From Datura wrightii (Eukaryota; Streptophyta; Magnoliopsida; Solanales; Solanaceae), in the NCBI GenBank assembly GCA_035772735.1, contig JASDFA010000027.1:35074001-35138000 (forward strand): a DNA stretch of 64,000 bases, in the 5' to 3' direction. The translations under genes were made by a program, and so were the position numbers. Position 1 is the stretch's first letter. Every line of letters starts with the position of its first letter. The notes under the pieces were generated by a model that saw only the letters and a program-made list of their open reading frames with translations, was not told the DNA's origin and searched no databases. Below are positions 45,287 to 57,741 of the stretch, one piece after another.

Positions 45287-45818
45287 ATTTGTAAAGAAAA
45301 ATATTAGTCCTACCCGACCCTCCTAAGAGCAAATAGTTCATATAACTTGCACATACATCCTTATATTTTAAACACATAGTTGGATGACTGTCTTTTTGGC
45401 TATGGGTCGTTTAGACACAACGTGAACTTCTAATGGACCCAAGACACCTTAGGTATTGGGTCAACTTAGGTAAATACGCTAAATACAAGGTTTTGGTTTT
45501 CCCTCTATTTTAGTTGACTAGATTTGGCTTGTGAAAACAGACTGGGTAACCGAGCGGACAACTCAGGCTGGGACAATGACGACTGTTGACCAACCAGCGA
45601 ACCAACTATCTGTCAGGGTGCCCCAAATGTTTGGTGTTATATAAGAAACGGCTGCGACCCGCATGACCGCTTTTGTCAGATATTTATGCTAGTTGGCAGA
45701 AATATGCCATGAATGCAATGACAATTCATAATTTAAATAAATAAGCAGATAACAGTTATTACGGATAAAAGTTAGCAACAAAATCTTAGTAAATTCTTTT
45801 GGTTAGAACCTAGATGAA

Positions 45819-45836
45819 TCCCCAGCAAAGTCGTCA
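45819..45836 (-). other. Probable primer-binding site of H
   Basis: Minus-strand TGACGACTTTGCTGGGGA, close to the TGGCGACTCTGCTGGGGA string that follows the 5' LTR in Tat/Ogre elements. It directly follows the inferred LTR end (ACA at 45839). The tRNA was not identified. Confidence 0.55.
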
Positions 45837-45838
45837 TT

Positions 45839-48800
45839 TGTTACGTCCGTTTTAAACTTACATTCAAAAACGTTTCATAACTTGACAATTTATTTTAAAA
45901 ATAGAGTCTACCCAATTATTATGGAAATTAGGAAAGTTTTTGAAAAGGTATTTTTGAAAAACCTTTATTTAAAACCAGAGTCTAAGTAAGGGTTCCGGTG
46001 ATTTCCCAAAGAAGGTGTTAGGCATTTGAGGAAATCCGCAAATGCGGTTAACCAGCGAATTTGGCTAAAAGAGTATATTTGTTTTTTTTTTTAAAAAAAA
46101 GAAATTTGAAAAGCATCTTTGTTAGAAATCATTTTATAGAACTTGAATTATTTTATTAATTCAACTTGTGAATTAATTTATAATATCGGCTAGTTCGATA
46201 AAATCTTAGTATGGTTATACAAATTTAGACTTTGAATTTTATTAAATAATCCAACTTCATCATGGTATTCATGCAAAATTATTTATTATTATTTGAACAA
46301 AACAAATAAATTATCAAAACTTGCTCCACGATTGAATTTGGCCAAATGTATAAATATTGTTTTGAAAAATTCCTTTAAATGAGGAGATACTTTTTTTCCA
46401 AAGGAAAAAAAGTCTTTGAAGGAGATATGTTTTTAGATCAACAAATTTACGCCAGTTTTAAATCTTGTCAAGATGTGCATATGGAATTTAAAAAGAAGTA
46501 ATTTAACAACTCTGAATATTTTCTGTTGTAAGATTCATCTAAATTACATAAAAAGTAATATTAGTATCACATGAAACACAAAGAATAAACAAAGTGATAA
46601 AGGAATAAAAGATGCCATGGGTGTTAACCCAAAATTTCATTAATGTCAAAATATTCCACTTCTTTTTCTATCATTAATGTCAAAATATTCCACTTCTTTT
46701 TTTATTCATTTGACTAAAAGTGGATCTTTGGGGCTGAGTCGCAATATAATATTAAATTGGACCTTTGGCCCAACATTGAATGCATAACGAGGCTGAAGTC
46801 CGACAGACTCGTAGAAGGGTTCACATGCAAATAAAAACAAAATAAAGATTAGTATCTGAACTAGGGAAGCATTAAAGATGGTATCACAAGACATGTAGCT
46901 AATATTACCTCAAGTATTGAATGTAAAAATAACAGATGGACGCAAATAAATTCTTTTAATGAACAGTGTATTAAACCTCTATAAATTTTAATAAAGGGGG
47001 ACAACTGAGTTAAGGTCACATGAAAGCTAGAAACGTCTTATCAATCCTTCAAATGTTCATACTAGATTTTAAATCAGTTATCAAGGAAAATGCAATGAAT
47101 TGGATAAACAAGTCAAACCATGTACTTGTAATTAAATAAAACATAAAACTGGAGAAATTAGCTTTAAATGAAACAGCTAAATCAAATTCCTTACATCCTA
47201 TGTTCTTCTAAATCAAATGGTTATTCTAAAATATCGAAACATACTAACAGACCCAACTGAAAGTTCTTGTTTAACAAATTACTTATTAGACTTAAAGACT
47301 AACAACTTGTCATTCATAGGAAATAGGCAGATGGTTTCCAATTAGTCCAGCATAGAAAGATGTACTCATTATATTTTAGAACTAAGGAATCCTCGAATTT
47401 CATTTATTTTCAGGCCAAGACAGAACATAAGTACATATTGGTTTAAGTAAGATATATAGAGACAGATTTCATACTCTAACACGCATTTTATTTACTAAAG
47501 AAGCAGATAAATTTAATCTGAGGCAGGACCAAAGGAAAAAGGGGTAAACTATAGCAAATCTAATGTGGTTAATAATTCAGACATACTTCATGACTCAGGA
47601 AAACTTACAGAAATAGTTTTAGGAAGACTCATTGCCGAGAAGGGTTGGGTTTGGAAGTCGAACCAGCTACTAGAAAAGCATATCGACTATACCTCAAACC
47701 AAATGCTTCAATAGACTAAATTCAACAAACGAGGCTGAAAAAGAAACAGACCACTAGATTCACACATATTTTACTTGTGTTAAAACATAATTAAATGATA
47801 AATCTATGTTAAAATCTAACTCGTGAGGATTAGTTTTAAGAGATCTTTAACCTGACTTGGACAAATGATTGAGCTACCGAAAAAGCACTCAAGTTCTAGC
47901 TTTTCTTAAAGTTTTAATAAATATGGTTCAAACATAATACGAAATAAGATTCCAAATTATCAAAATATAAAGCAGTTTCACTAAAGTTTATCCCGATGAG
48001 TGAAAGGATCAAATTTGGTTATAAACAAGGTTTAGCATAATGACAAGAAAGAAGAAAAAATATTCTAAATCATATCCTCGATCTGGCAGAGCAAAGTGGA
48101 AGACACAACAAAAAACATAATAAAAATAAAATCTAGCAAGTTTCGCATATATCTCCTAGTATCTACAGAAACAAAATGAGAGAAACAAATAACTTAAGCT
48201 ACACAAAGAATGTTAATTGAAGCTAAAACAGAACGAGAAAATAAGTCGAATATTACCTATTTCGATGCAGCGAACTGAGGCGAGAGAGTTGAGATGCTGA
48301 GAGCTTCACCAATGGATCTCAGAATACTAAACAAAAAAAATTTAGAATTTCTAAAACTTAGAAGTTTTTGGGGTGTGGAAACTTGTGTCAAATGGAAAGT
48401 GACAGGATTTGGAGTACTCCGGCCAGCAAGAGACTCAAAACGAAAAAAATAATAATAATAAAACCAAATCAGCATTCCAATATACAAAATTTTTGAACCC
48501 AAAGAGAATTTTAAAAGGCTTCCAGATTTTAAACTATGAATTCCTTTTTCGTCGAGTAAGAACTCAGAGAAAAGAAAATATTTTTTTTATTTTAGATTCC
48601 AAATCTGAACTTTTATCATCCAGAGACCTGCCGAGAATGTTGAGGGCATGGTTCTATTTATAGAGGACCCAAAGAACTAGGATTCAAAGATTTAATTCAG
48701 AACTCAAAATCCGGATTTGAAATAAGATATCAGAGGTTTTGAAATTCCAAAGTTATTTTGGACAAAAGCCATTAAGCCTTTCTCTGTGCTCAGACACAAA

Positions 48801-49403
48801 TCATCAAAAAGAAAACTGGGAAAAAAGAAAAAAAAACCTTTCGCTTGACAAGTTAGACAAAAAGCCATTAATACGTTGCCTAAACAGATGTTTAATCTCT
48901 GAGGGGGAAACGAAAACAAGCTGCGCCTTTGCTCTAAATCACGAGTCTCGCATCGAAGCGAGCTATGACCTTTGAAAGGGACCATATTCCATTAATGTCT
49001 ATTGTTCGCACATAGGTTATGTAGCCTGAAAAGGGTGAAAGTCAACTACTCTCTTAACCAAGAATAGTGAATAAGCGGGAAGAAGGGAAATGGATGAAGC
49101 GGTGCAGTGGTATAGTGATGCTCTGTTAGGTCCGTTAGATTTCCGTTTGGTTTAGGGGTCTGTTAAGTTTCTCTGATGTGGGAGGGGAAAGAGATGAAGG
49201 CTTGGGGGTGGTATTGGGCCGGGTTATAGAGGGATTTTGGGCTGCTGATTTAGCTACATTTTGGGCTGTTTTTTGACCGGTTTTTGGTCTGTAATTTGTA
49301 GTGTATAGGGGGTTGATTTGCGTTGTATTTGGGGAAGAATAGGGTCTGGTTTGGGTCAAAAAAATTATAGTAGGGGCTGACATATATGATTAAAAAATAT
49401 AGT
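45839..49403 (-). repeat. 5' LTR of H, 3' portion
   Basis: AT-rich, no gene. It continues the LTR from 51581-52037 across the nested LTR D. The first 250 bases (49403 to 49157) match the 3' LTR fragment; the rest has no partner in the window, so its extent is inferred from the PBS. It contains a short direct repeat of ATTAATGTCAAAATATTCC (about 46637 and 46674). Confidence 0.55.
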
Positions 49404-49577
49404 TGTTACACCCCGTAAGCTTCTAGCGTTTAGTCGGCCTATTCGCATGTTGCTGGAGAGTTTTAGAGTGCCACACGTACGAGGAAAGGGCCCGGGAAAA
49501 GGCCGAACGAGTGCCAAGTCGGGATTTCGCGAGAGGAGGCCGAACCATGCGGCCCAGAGGGGCAAAGTGGCATGGAG

Positions 49578-49670
49578 CTGCTCCTCCACGTTAGCCAACC
49601 TGGCACGGAGCAGAATCAACGCGTTGGGCTACGTGCCACGTTGCCTTGTCTGCTGCCTCAAGTATATAAA
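49578..49670 (+). promoter_or_regulatory. LTR promoter of D: hairpin module and TATA box
   Basis: Arms CTGCTCC (49578-49584) and GGAGCAG (49607-49613) surround a loop with CACGTTAGCCAACCTGGCAC. TATATAAA is at 49663-49670. Compared with C the arms have a different sequence but still pair. Confidence 0.5.
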
Positions 49671-50008
49671 GGTCTCACACTTAGATGTTAAGTCATTTTC
49701 ATAAATCCTCGGCCAGCAGAGATTAGAGACGAAGGGAAACTATTAAAAATCATCCGATTACACCACTAAACGCCGTCCAAATCTAAATTAACTCTGGGTA
49801 GTGAAGTATAACGCTGCACCGAGCATCGCTGCAGAGTTATTTTCGTAAAATACGCCCGGTGAATCATCGTCCCACCGAGCCTAAGTTGGTGAAATTGTTT
49901 CAAACTAGTGTCAGTATGATCACGTACCTAAAGTAAGTATTTCTCATTTCTAGATTCCCGAGAAATTACGAATTTTTGATCGTCTTTCGATAAGTTGAAG
50001 TATAGTGA

Positions 50009-50011
<3 letters not shown>

Positions 50012-50067
<56 letters not shown>
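50012..50067. repeat. (TA)n microsatellite in LTR D
   Basis: About 55 bp of AT dinucleotides at a place where the C LTR has only CTACATATATTC. It is a separate expansion from the one in C. Confidence 0.95.
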
Positions 50068-50069
<2 letters not shown>

Positions 50070-51580
50070 TTATTGTTTTCTTCAAATATAGTAATGAAGT
50101 TAGCCATATTCTTCCGTTAATATGATTACAGTTGGGAAGAATAGCTAAATACCAGCCGAACCTCGCCAGTTAATCGGTAAATAGTGAAAGAGGTATGTTA
50201 AGGCATTTTCTTTCGGCAAGTTAGTTTCTTCAGCATAGTAATTCAGTATGAATCCCAGTAAAGCATGTCAGGAGCATGTTATCATGTCTAGTTGTTATTG
50301 TCAGTTGACATTCGTAAATTGTATTGTTTTGGGATGGATTATACCTGTATAGCTTCCGTGACCACCCCAGGGTTAATAGCTGTGTCGCCGCCCACCAGGG
50401 GCGAGGATACGTCGCTCTACGGAGCGGCATGTCGTCCGCAAGGGATGAAGATGGGGATCTAGATCCTCATATTGACGTGGTTGGCCTTATACACACCCCC
50501 GCCAAGCGTTTACGCCCGGGATGTAGATATCCGGAGTCCTCCAAACTCAGGCACAACTATAGTCAGGGTCCGAGCGGGCCCAGATGCAGACCCAGGGGAC
50601 TGGAAGGACGCTTATAGTTGGTAGTGGATTCAATATGACCTGGAGAGGGGTATATAGATTGAGGTGTACTCACTAGGTCTAATGGGGGCCCAGGTGGGTT
50701 ATTCTGTGCTGATTGTACCTTCCGGCTTATGGGAGCCAGGTAAGATTTATGCTTGCTTTAGTTACTGATAGTTAGACAGTAGGACGCCTCATTTGTCAGG
50801 TATGACCCCTACCCTCCTTATTACAGTTATGTTTAGTCCCGATTTCACTACCTCAGTCATCTTCAATCCGTTTTCTTTACTTCAGTCACTATTAGTTCTA
50901 TTTCTTACTTTAAGTTATTTAAAGTTACTGCTTTACATACTCAGTACCTGTGGTATTGACGCCCTCTTCTGGGGCGCTGCATTACTTGCCTGCAACTATA
51001 GATAGATGAGGAGCAGGTCCCTCGTAGTTCCAGTCAGCTGTACAGAGCCGTCAGCTCCCTTCTTTCGGAGCTTGTGTGATAGAGGTTTACTTCTTTTGTT
51101 TGTATAGTATGGGTAGGTCGGGCCCTGTCCCGACCATCTTATTACTCCTAGAGGCTTGCAGATTGCATTACTTCCTTGTGGTTAGAGGATATCGGCCGTG
51201 TGGGGCCCATATGTGTTTTTGACAATGTGTGTTGATCGTGTGGGGCCCTATTTAGCTGTTGGTTGGTGGCCTTGTCGGTCATAGCTCAGTTTAGCATCGG
51301 CTTTTACTTCCCATTTATAACTAGATATCATGGTGGCCTTGTCGGCCCGCATAGGATTCTCTATAATTGTTTGTCTCTGGTTAGCTATTTACTTTCACAG
51401 GTGGCTATAGGCCTTGTCGGCCGGGGTTGTATTTACAACCGCTATATAGCCCGTTATTTTCTTGATTCTAGAGTTAGAATTAGCCCTGCACCAGCGGTGT
51501 TTGGGCTCAGTCAGCTCAACATTTCAGGTCCTAGTAGGGGCACCAGGTGCCAGTCATGCCTTCCAAGGTGGGGCGTGACA

Positions 51581-52037
51581 ATAGCTAACTTAGGTTTAGA
51601 AGGCAATAAAATATTTTAACCATAGATAACTATTTAAAGAGTGATCAACTTAAGATGAAAAAATATGGAGATGAGTTAATTATCAATTAATTATTTAAGT
51701 TTCTCAATTTAATAAAATAAATATTTATTTGCGAATGAGGCTAATTAATTAAAATTTAAAGTGTAAAAGAACTTGAATTGACAAAATTAGATTTTAAACT
51801 CATCTTCTAGCGTGAATTAATTTTAGACTTAAAAAGGTCTGCTAAAATAATATAAGATTAATATTTATAAGAATATAATATATTAAAGTATTTTATCAAA
51901 AGAAATGGCAAAATAATTCCAAAAATAATTTAACAAAATCATTTAAATTGTAAAAAATGAATATTTCACTTTGTTTGAAAATCAAGAAACTCGAGTAATT
52001 AATCAACATGTGGAAGGTCAAAATTCGGTGTCAATAG
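51581..52037 (-). repeat. 5' LTR of H, 5' portion
   Basis: Minus-strand start TATTGACACCG near 52037, a degraded TGTTGACACC. It matches 32380-32834 closely. It abuts the broken RT of E. Confidence 0.8.
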
Positions 52038-52038
52038 G

Positions 52039-54396
52039 GTGACTCCTTCAAAGATTGTCTTGAGCACTTGAGTAATATGCTGAAATGGTGTGAAGAGACC
52101 ATTTGGGTACTTAATTGGGAAAAGTGTCATTTCATGGTCAAAGAGGAAATTGTGCTAGGTCACAGGATTTCAGGGAAGGGCATAGAGATGGATAAAGAAA
52201 ATATTGAGGTTATAGCCGGATTGCCACCACTTATTTATGTCAAAGGTATTCGGAGATTTTTGGGGCATGTAGGTTTCTATACGAGGTTCATCAAGGACTT
52301 CTCAAAGATTTCACAGCCTTTGTGCGGGTTTCTTGAGAAGGAGGTGAAATTTAGTTTTGATGATGCATGTTTGTAGGCCTTTGAATGCCTGAAACAGAGA
52401 CTTACCTCAGCCCCCATCATCATCTCACCAGACTGGTCTCTTCCATTTTAGGTGATGTGCGGTGCGAGGGTGTTGCTCTAGGTGATGTCTTGGGACAAAA
52501 GAGAGAAAAAATATTCCATCCTATCAATTATGCCAGCAGGACATTGAATACAGCTCAGAAAAACTATACGGTGATCCAGCAGGAGTTGCTGGCAATGGTC
52601 TTTGCATTTGAAAAGTTTTGGGCATACCTGCTAGGAACTAAGGTGATTGTTCATACTGACCAAGTAGCTCTGCAGTATTTAATGTCAAAGAAGGATTCTA
52701 AGCCAAGGCTAATCATATGGGTGCTTCTTCTATAAGAATTTGAGGTAAAGGACCGAAAGAGTACCGAGAATCAGGTAGCCGACCACTTGTCCATACTTGA
52801 GGCAGATCCAGGGTCGAAGGATCAAGTTGATATTAATGATACCTTTCCCGATGAACAAGTAATGGTTTTGTCGCAACAAAAATTCTGGATTGGGGGGAGA
52901 ATAAAAAGAAAAGAAAAGAAAGTCATGCTTACTATAAGAAGGAAGCAGGCGGAGACCCGTGCATGCAACAGGTGTAGAGTCAGTCAAACTAGTCCTAAGA
53001 TTTTCTTACCTCCTCATATGGCTAAGCAGTTAATTCTTTTGGTGTCCCATTTTGATCTATACCATATCTAATAAAATCTAATGAGATTTCCCATGGATCT
53101 ATCCCCCCATGGTTTTTTTATTATGCAAATTATTTGGTGAGTGATATGATGCCTCCAGATTTGACCTTCCATCAGAGGAAGAAGCTCCTGGCCGATGTAA
53201 AGAGATTCTATTAGGATGAGCCATACTTATTCTGTGTTTGTGTAGATGGGCTAGTTCGCAGATGTGTCCGAGTAAGTTGAGACGATGAGCATACTAGAGG
53301 TATGCCATTCATCCCCATTTGGGGGTCATCATGATGGTATTCAAACTGCACACAAAATCTTATGGTGTGGGTACTACTGGTGCACAATCCATTAGGATGC
53401 TCATGACTTTTCTAAAATCTATGACCAATGCCAAATACAAGAGGGCATTACTCGTAAGCATGAGCTTCCACGAACCGCAATATTGGAGGTAGAGCTATTT
53501 GATGTATGGGGTGTTGACTTTTTCATGGGCCCCTTTGTGAGCTCATATAGGATGAAATATTATTTTGTAGCTATAGACTATATCTCAAGTGGGTGGAGGC
53601 TGTAGCACTCCCCAACAATGAAGGTAAGAATGTCACAACATTTCTGAGAAAGTGTATAATTGCGAGGTTCGGTACTCCCAAAGCCATTATCAATGACGAA
53701 TGTTCTCACTTCTACAATCATCTCTTCAAAACCCTGCTTGAAAAATATGGTGTGAAGCATAAGGTGGAAACACCTTACCATCCTCAGTCAAGTGGGAAAG
53801 TAAAGGTCTCCAATCGGGAGATCAAGACAATCGTGGAAAAAATAGTAAACACTAATCGAACAGACTGGTCTTGGAAGTTGGACGATGCACTTTGGGCATA
53901 CCAAACAGCATTTAAAACTCCCATTGGTACTTCTCCATATCAGCTTGTGTTTGGCAAGTCTTTCCATCTACATATGGAGCTTGAGCACAAGGCATTATGG
54001 GCGCTCAAATGGTTGAATCTGGAAAGGAGTTAAGCCTTCAAGCTGAGGTTCGAGCAGCTGAATGAGTTGGATAAATTCTTACTCAAAGCATATGAGAGTG
54101 AAGCTATTTACAAAGAAAGGATGAAACTATACCACGACCGTAAGATTGAGAAGCGGGACTTCAATCCTGTTGATCTAGTTCTACTGTTTAATTCAAGACT
54201 CTGCTTGCTTTGAGGCATGTTGAAGTCCAGATGGATGGGACCATATAGGGTGGTACAAGTGTTCCCATATGGATCCATTAAACTGGAAAATCAAGATGGT
54301 TAAAGCTTCAAAGTGAATGGCCAAAGAGTGAAGCAGTACTTGGGAATCATCGATGAGGTAAAAGTAATCGAGTCTCTATATGTAAAGACTGAGTAG
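52039..54396 (+). pseudogene. RT, RNase H and integrase of element E
   Basis: The frame enters at GDSFKDCLEHLSNM, just past the RT catalytic site. RT thumb: LNWEKCHFMVKEEIVLGHRI. RNase H: KIFHPINYASRTLN, then NYTVIQQELLAMVFAFEKFW. About 230 bp near 52870-53100 do not fit the family and look like an insertion. Integrase: CHSSP-type HHCC remains, core VDF, INDECSHFYNHLFKTLLEKY (second Asp kept), and NREIKTIVEKIVN with the catalytic Glu (53580-54033). The C-terminal part (KLYHDRKIEKRDFNPVDLVL) runs to TAG 54394-54396. Several stops and frameshifts. Confidence 0.88.
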
Positions 54397-54408
54397 TCAA
54401 GATAATCT

Positions 54409-54455
54409 CATCATGACATGACATTAATCAAGTGCTTCATGGGAGGAAACCCATG
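54409..54455 (+). other. Stop-proximal paired-hairpin motif, copy E
   Basis: Begins 12 nt after the integrase stop. The second stem is CATGGG/CCCATG around AGGAAA (54438-54455). The first part, CATCATGACATGACAT, aligns with CGTCGTGCCGCGACGT of copy B, mostly by changes at CG sites, and its pairing is weakened. Confidence 0.7.
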
Positions 54456-56036
54456 GGGCAGTTTGGTGAAGTACGACTGGCCAAACTTCCAGTACCTAAC
54501 AGAATGCTGAAAACAGAGTTGCAGGAGAGAGTGCCACCACACTTGCCTACTGAGGCCCATAGGAGCGCCTAGAGTGCCATAGGTATTCTCCTACATGATT
54601 TTATTTTGATGCTTTGGGGACAAATTCATATCTTTTTAGGGGGGGGGGTACTTATTTTTGTTTCACCCGAGGGTTTTTGTTGTCATGTTTCTTTTTCCTT
54701 GGGTATGCTATTTAGTAGAACCGACATGTATAGGATGTATGTTTTGTTTAATTAGCAGCCAATAAAATGAACGTGTATTGGAATTTGGTAGATTTTGAAA
54801 AAATTAACCCCCTTCATTTAAATTTTTAGGATAAGCTGTGTGTAAGTTACTGTAAAATATGACCAATGTGGATCTTTTAATGGCATTAGAAATATGGGCA
54901 TGATAACTGTAGTTAACCGTGCATGATCTGGATAGGTAGTTTTTTTTTATATAACCCTATGCCATGAGAGAGTGATGTACTTACTTAGTTCACCTTTGTG
55001 AAATTTCCTAGTTAGTCTTCCTTAGGTTGAAAGAAAGTTGGTTAGGAAAGGATCATAGGCTATTTTTTCATTTAGCCCACTTTTAGCCTAAATTGTCCTA
55101 CCAAATAAAATAAGTATCCTTGATCCAAAAGTTTGATCCTAAATTTGACCATTTCTTTGATTAGCCCATTCACCTTCCCACTTATTTATAATAAACTTGT
55201 TTTGGTCCTGGTCCCTCCTTGGACATTGTGAACCTCAATTCAGGAAAAATGCTTAAGTTGAGGGTGGTTACTATAGGGGTGCATAAACTGCATGGGGTAA
55301 GGAAGGAAGAAGCTAGTTAGTGAAAAGAGATGGGTGTGGTTGAGGAAAAAAAGAAAGAAATAAAAGAAAAGTGAAAAGACAAAGAAAAAGAGAAGAGTAA
55401 AAAGTGAAAAACAAACCACACCCATATGATGAAAATAGAATGAAAAGGGAGAAAAGGAGAGAAAAGGTTACAAGTGGAGCCAGAATCAGCGTAGTACTAA
55501 GGAGGGTTAAGTCACTTTAATCATATTTACCATACCCATCCCCAAGCCTACATTATAAGCCGATAAAATTCTTATAGTGATCCTAATTTGACTGTCTGAA
55601 GAAATAGAGTAGAGAAAATAAGGGCAAGCTTATGGTATCACATGTGCATTCTTTGAACTTCTTTGTGAGAGTGAGTGCTTTATTACTAGTCCCGATGTAT
55701 AATATACATAGGATTGTGAGTGCATGAGACTTCATTTATTGTGAGGGTACATGGATTGTATTATTAACTACTAGTTGTCTGTGTAAATAACATTAGTGCA
55801 TGCTCAATTTTCTGGTGGTAATTTGATACCATCTACGGATCCCTTTGTGTTATGATGAGTAGTTTTATGTGTGCACAACATTCTCAGTTTTGAGTGTTTT
55901 AGAGGGGGTTTGATAATTGGTAATGATTATGTGTGCAGGTTTTTAATATGTGGTTGTGAGTCTTTTAAGTTATTTTATAATTAAGCATTGTATGTGTAGT
56001 AGTTTTTTTGTTTTCCTGGGGACATGCAAAAGTTCT
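54456..56036 (+). other. 3' noncoding region of element E
   Basis: No gene. TTTG-GGGA-CAAA (54613-54624) precedes a run of G at about 54639-54648. A purine-rich tract lies near 55340-55470. AAGGGCAAGCTTATGG is at 55620-55635 and GTGAGGGTACATG at 55741-55753, the same order as in A, B and G. Confidence 0.65.
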
Positions 56037-56049
56037 AAGTTGAGGGTGT
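56037..56049 (+). other. Polypurine tract of element E
   Basis: TAAGTTGAGGGTG just before the LTR start TGATGTATC, preceded by CCTGGGGACATG, the remnant of the tetraloop hairpin seen in A and B. Confidence 0.65.
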
Positions 56050-57614
56050 TGATGTATCATGGTTTTATAGCATTTTTGACATTTAAAACCAAGGAAATAT
56101 GGTAGTGCTTAGGTGTGTTTATATGGATGTAAGGTATGTTTGTTGTTGTAGCAGGGAAAATCAGTTCCTGGAGTTGGATTGGTGAAAAGAAGTACAAAAA
56201 GGTAGAAAAAGACTTTATATGGGTCACAACATGAACCCTACCATCTAGGTACATGTCGTTTCTAGTGCCCGTGACAATGAATTAGAGGATTCACAAGTGT
56301 AGAACCATAGGGTACGATAGGGAATCATGAGTCATGACATCATGGTACTACTCATACTGAAGGCTCATAGCTAAGAGCAGAGAACTAGTGAATTGAGATC
56401 TTCAAGGCACGAGTGGATACCATGAGTCATACCAGCATAGTATGACTTGTAGTGAGGATCCATAGTTTAAAGATCAGAGTTGTGGAGATTCAGAAGTCCT
56501 GACCACGGATGATGGGTATGACTCGTAGTGACCTATCACAAGTCATACTGGGCACCTGTACTTGAAAAGATCAGAAGTTGCCAACCATGTTACGACCATT
56601 GACCATGACTCGTAGCATCCTGCTATGACTCGTACGTCATCCCAACGCTGCATTTCTATTTAATTAGGAAAGGATTTTAATGATTGTATAAATACTTTCC
56701 TTGTAGTTTTTATTTCATCATTATCATTAGACTAGTATTACGGTATTTTTGGGAGTTCCATAACACTTCTTGGAGATCGAATTGAGTCGTGAAATTTGAA
56801 CAACATTATTTCATCAGTGTGTTCTTAATTTTAAAGATCAATTTTGCAATTGAGACTTGGGATTTAGTTCCTTCAATATTGTAAGTTTGTATTTATGATT
56901 TCTTCTATGTTTTCTAATTTTGTTCTTGCAATTATGAGTAGCTAAACTCCCACAACTAGGGTTGAGGGAACCATGATGGAATAATGAAGTAGGGCTAACA
57001 CAAAGTTATTCTAATCTAATACGAATGTGTGAATTGTCGTTCCCTTCATTATAATTATTTCCTAACAGTGTGCAAAATTAGAACTCGCTTGTATTCTCTA
57101 CTTGCTTGAATCTAGAGAAGTCGAGATTAGGAAAATACAATTACAACAAAGACTCAAAACTATCAACTTTCAATTAATAACTTGAGCCACGGACGCAGAA
57201 AAGTTAATTTGAAATTATTGATAAAGGTTAGTTGAAAACACTCACGAGACATAATCCTGTAAATGAGTATAATTATCTAATAGGGGCAAATCAGCTGTTT
57301 AGATAAAAGTAGCTTATCGATTCTGCAGGCTAAGTATTAGTATAGATTACAAGTATAGCAGATCCTACGTAGTTATGAATCTATGGGGAACACTTCCCTA
57401 GTTAATTGCATATCTTTGATAATAAACACAATTTCACAACATTGTTACTTATTATTTCTAAAAAAACCCTTTAGGAAATAACTGAACTAAAAGCGTAAAT
57501 AATAGAATTAGTCAAAATCTTGATCATACTCCTCGTGGGATTCAGTCCCAATCTAGTTGGGTTCTATATTTGACAACGACTGATTTTTACTTCTTAAAAG
57601 GTGTGATTTAGGCA
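56050..57614 (+). repeat. LTR shared by E (3') and F (5')
   Basis: 1565 bp, TGATGTATCATGG to TTTAGGCA. A polypurine tract lies on its left and a PBS on its right, so one LTR serves both as the end of E and the start of F. Related copies are 30015-30776 (cut) and 58672-60320 (minus). No gene. Confidence 0.82.
56425..56704 (+). promoter_or_regulatory. LTR promoter of E/F: inverted repeats and TATA box
   Basis: AGTCATAC-CAGCATA-GTATGACT (56425-56447), then GTATGACT (56516-56523) with AGTCATAC (56541-56548), and further ATGACTCGTA strings (about 56607-56632). TATAAATA is at 56697-56704. Confidence 0.5.
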
Positions 57615-57624
57615 TATTAAATTT

Positions 57625-57642
57625 TGGCACCGTTGCCAGGAA
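57625..57642 (+). other. Primer-binding site of element F (tRNA-Asp)
   Basis: TGGCACCGTTGCCAGGAA, ten bases after the LTR. It differs at three positions from the site expected for plant tRNA-Asp. Confidence 0.75.
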
Positions 57643-57741
57643 TACGATTTTGAAATAGTTAAATAATATTTAAATTCTTCTTGTAGTCCTTATTTCCCAA
57701 TTTTCATTTTTTTGTTGTTATCTTTATCTATATCAGGAGGT

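Larger units (their letters stand above)
49404..51580 (+). repeat. LTR D: solo chromovirus LTR nested in the 5' LTR of H
   Basis: 2177 bp, TGTTACACCCC to GGGGCGTGACA, same family as the C LTR. It is flanked by ATAGT (49399-49403) and ATAGC (51581-51585), a one-mismatch target duplication. The paralogous 3' LTR of H has the uninterrupted site. No internal region follows, so it is a solo LTR formed by recombination. It shows repeated GGCCTTGTCGG strings near 51260-51425. Confidence 0.92.
32148..52037 (-). mobile_element. Element H: large decayed Tat/Ogre-like retrotransposon
   Basis: Read on the minus strand: 5' LTR (52037 to 45839, interrupted by D), PBS, an upstream ORF region, gag, protease, G-patch, RT, RNase H, a second RNase H domain, integrase, a tandem-repeat noncoding region, polypurine tract and a partial 3' LTR. 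The extra RNase H, G-patch and tandem repeats before the 3' LTR are known marks of the Tat/Ogre group. H is inserted into the RT of E on its right; its left end is truncated. All ORFs are broken. Confidence 0.8.
52039..56049 (+). mobile_element. Element E: Athila-like pol and 3' region
   Basis: RT from mid-palm, RNase H, integrase, paired hairpin, noncoding region and polypurine tract leading into LTR 56050-57614. The 5' half was separated by the insertion of H and is not in the window. Sequence style matches F and G, so these are probably one family. Confidence 0.8.

Noticed and set aside
48409..48985. Several small ORFs on both strands in the H 5' LTR
   Set aside because: Overlapping, AT-rich and without domains; they lie inside an LTR.
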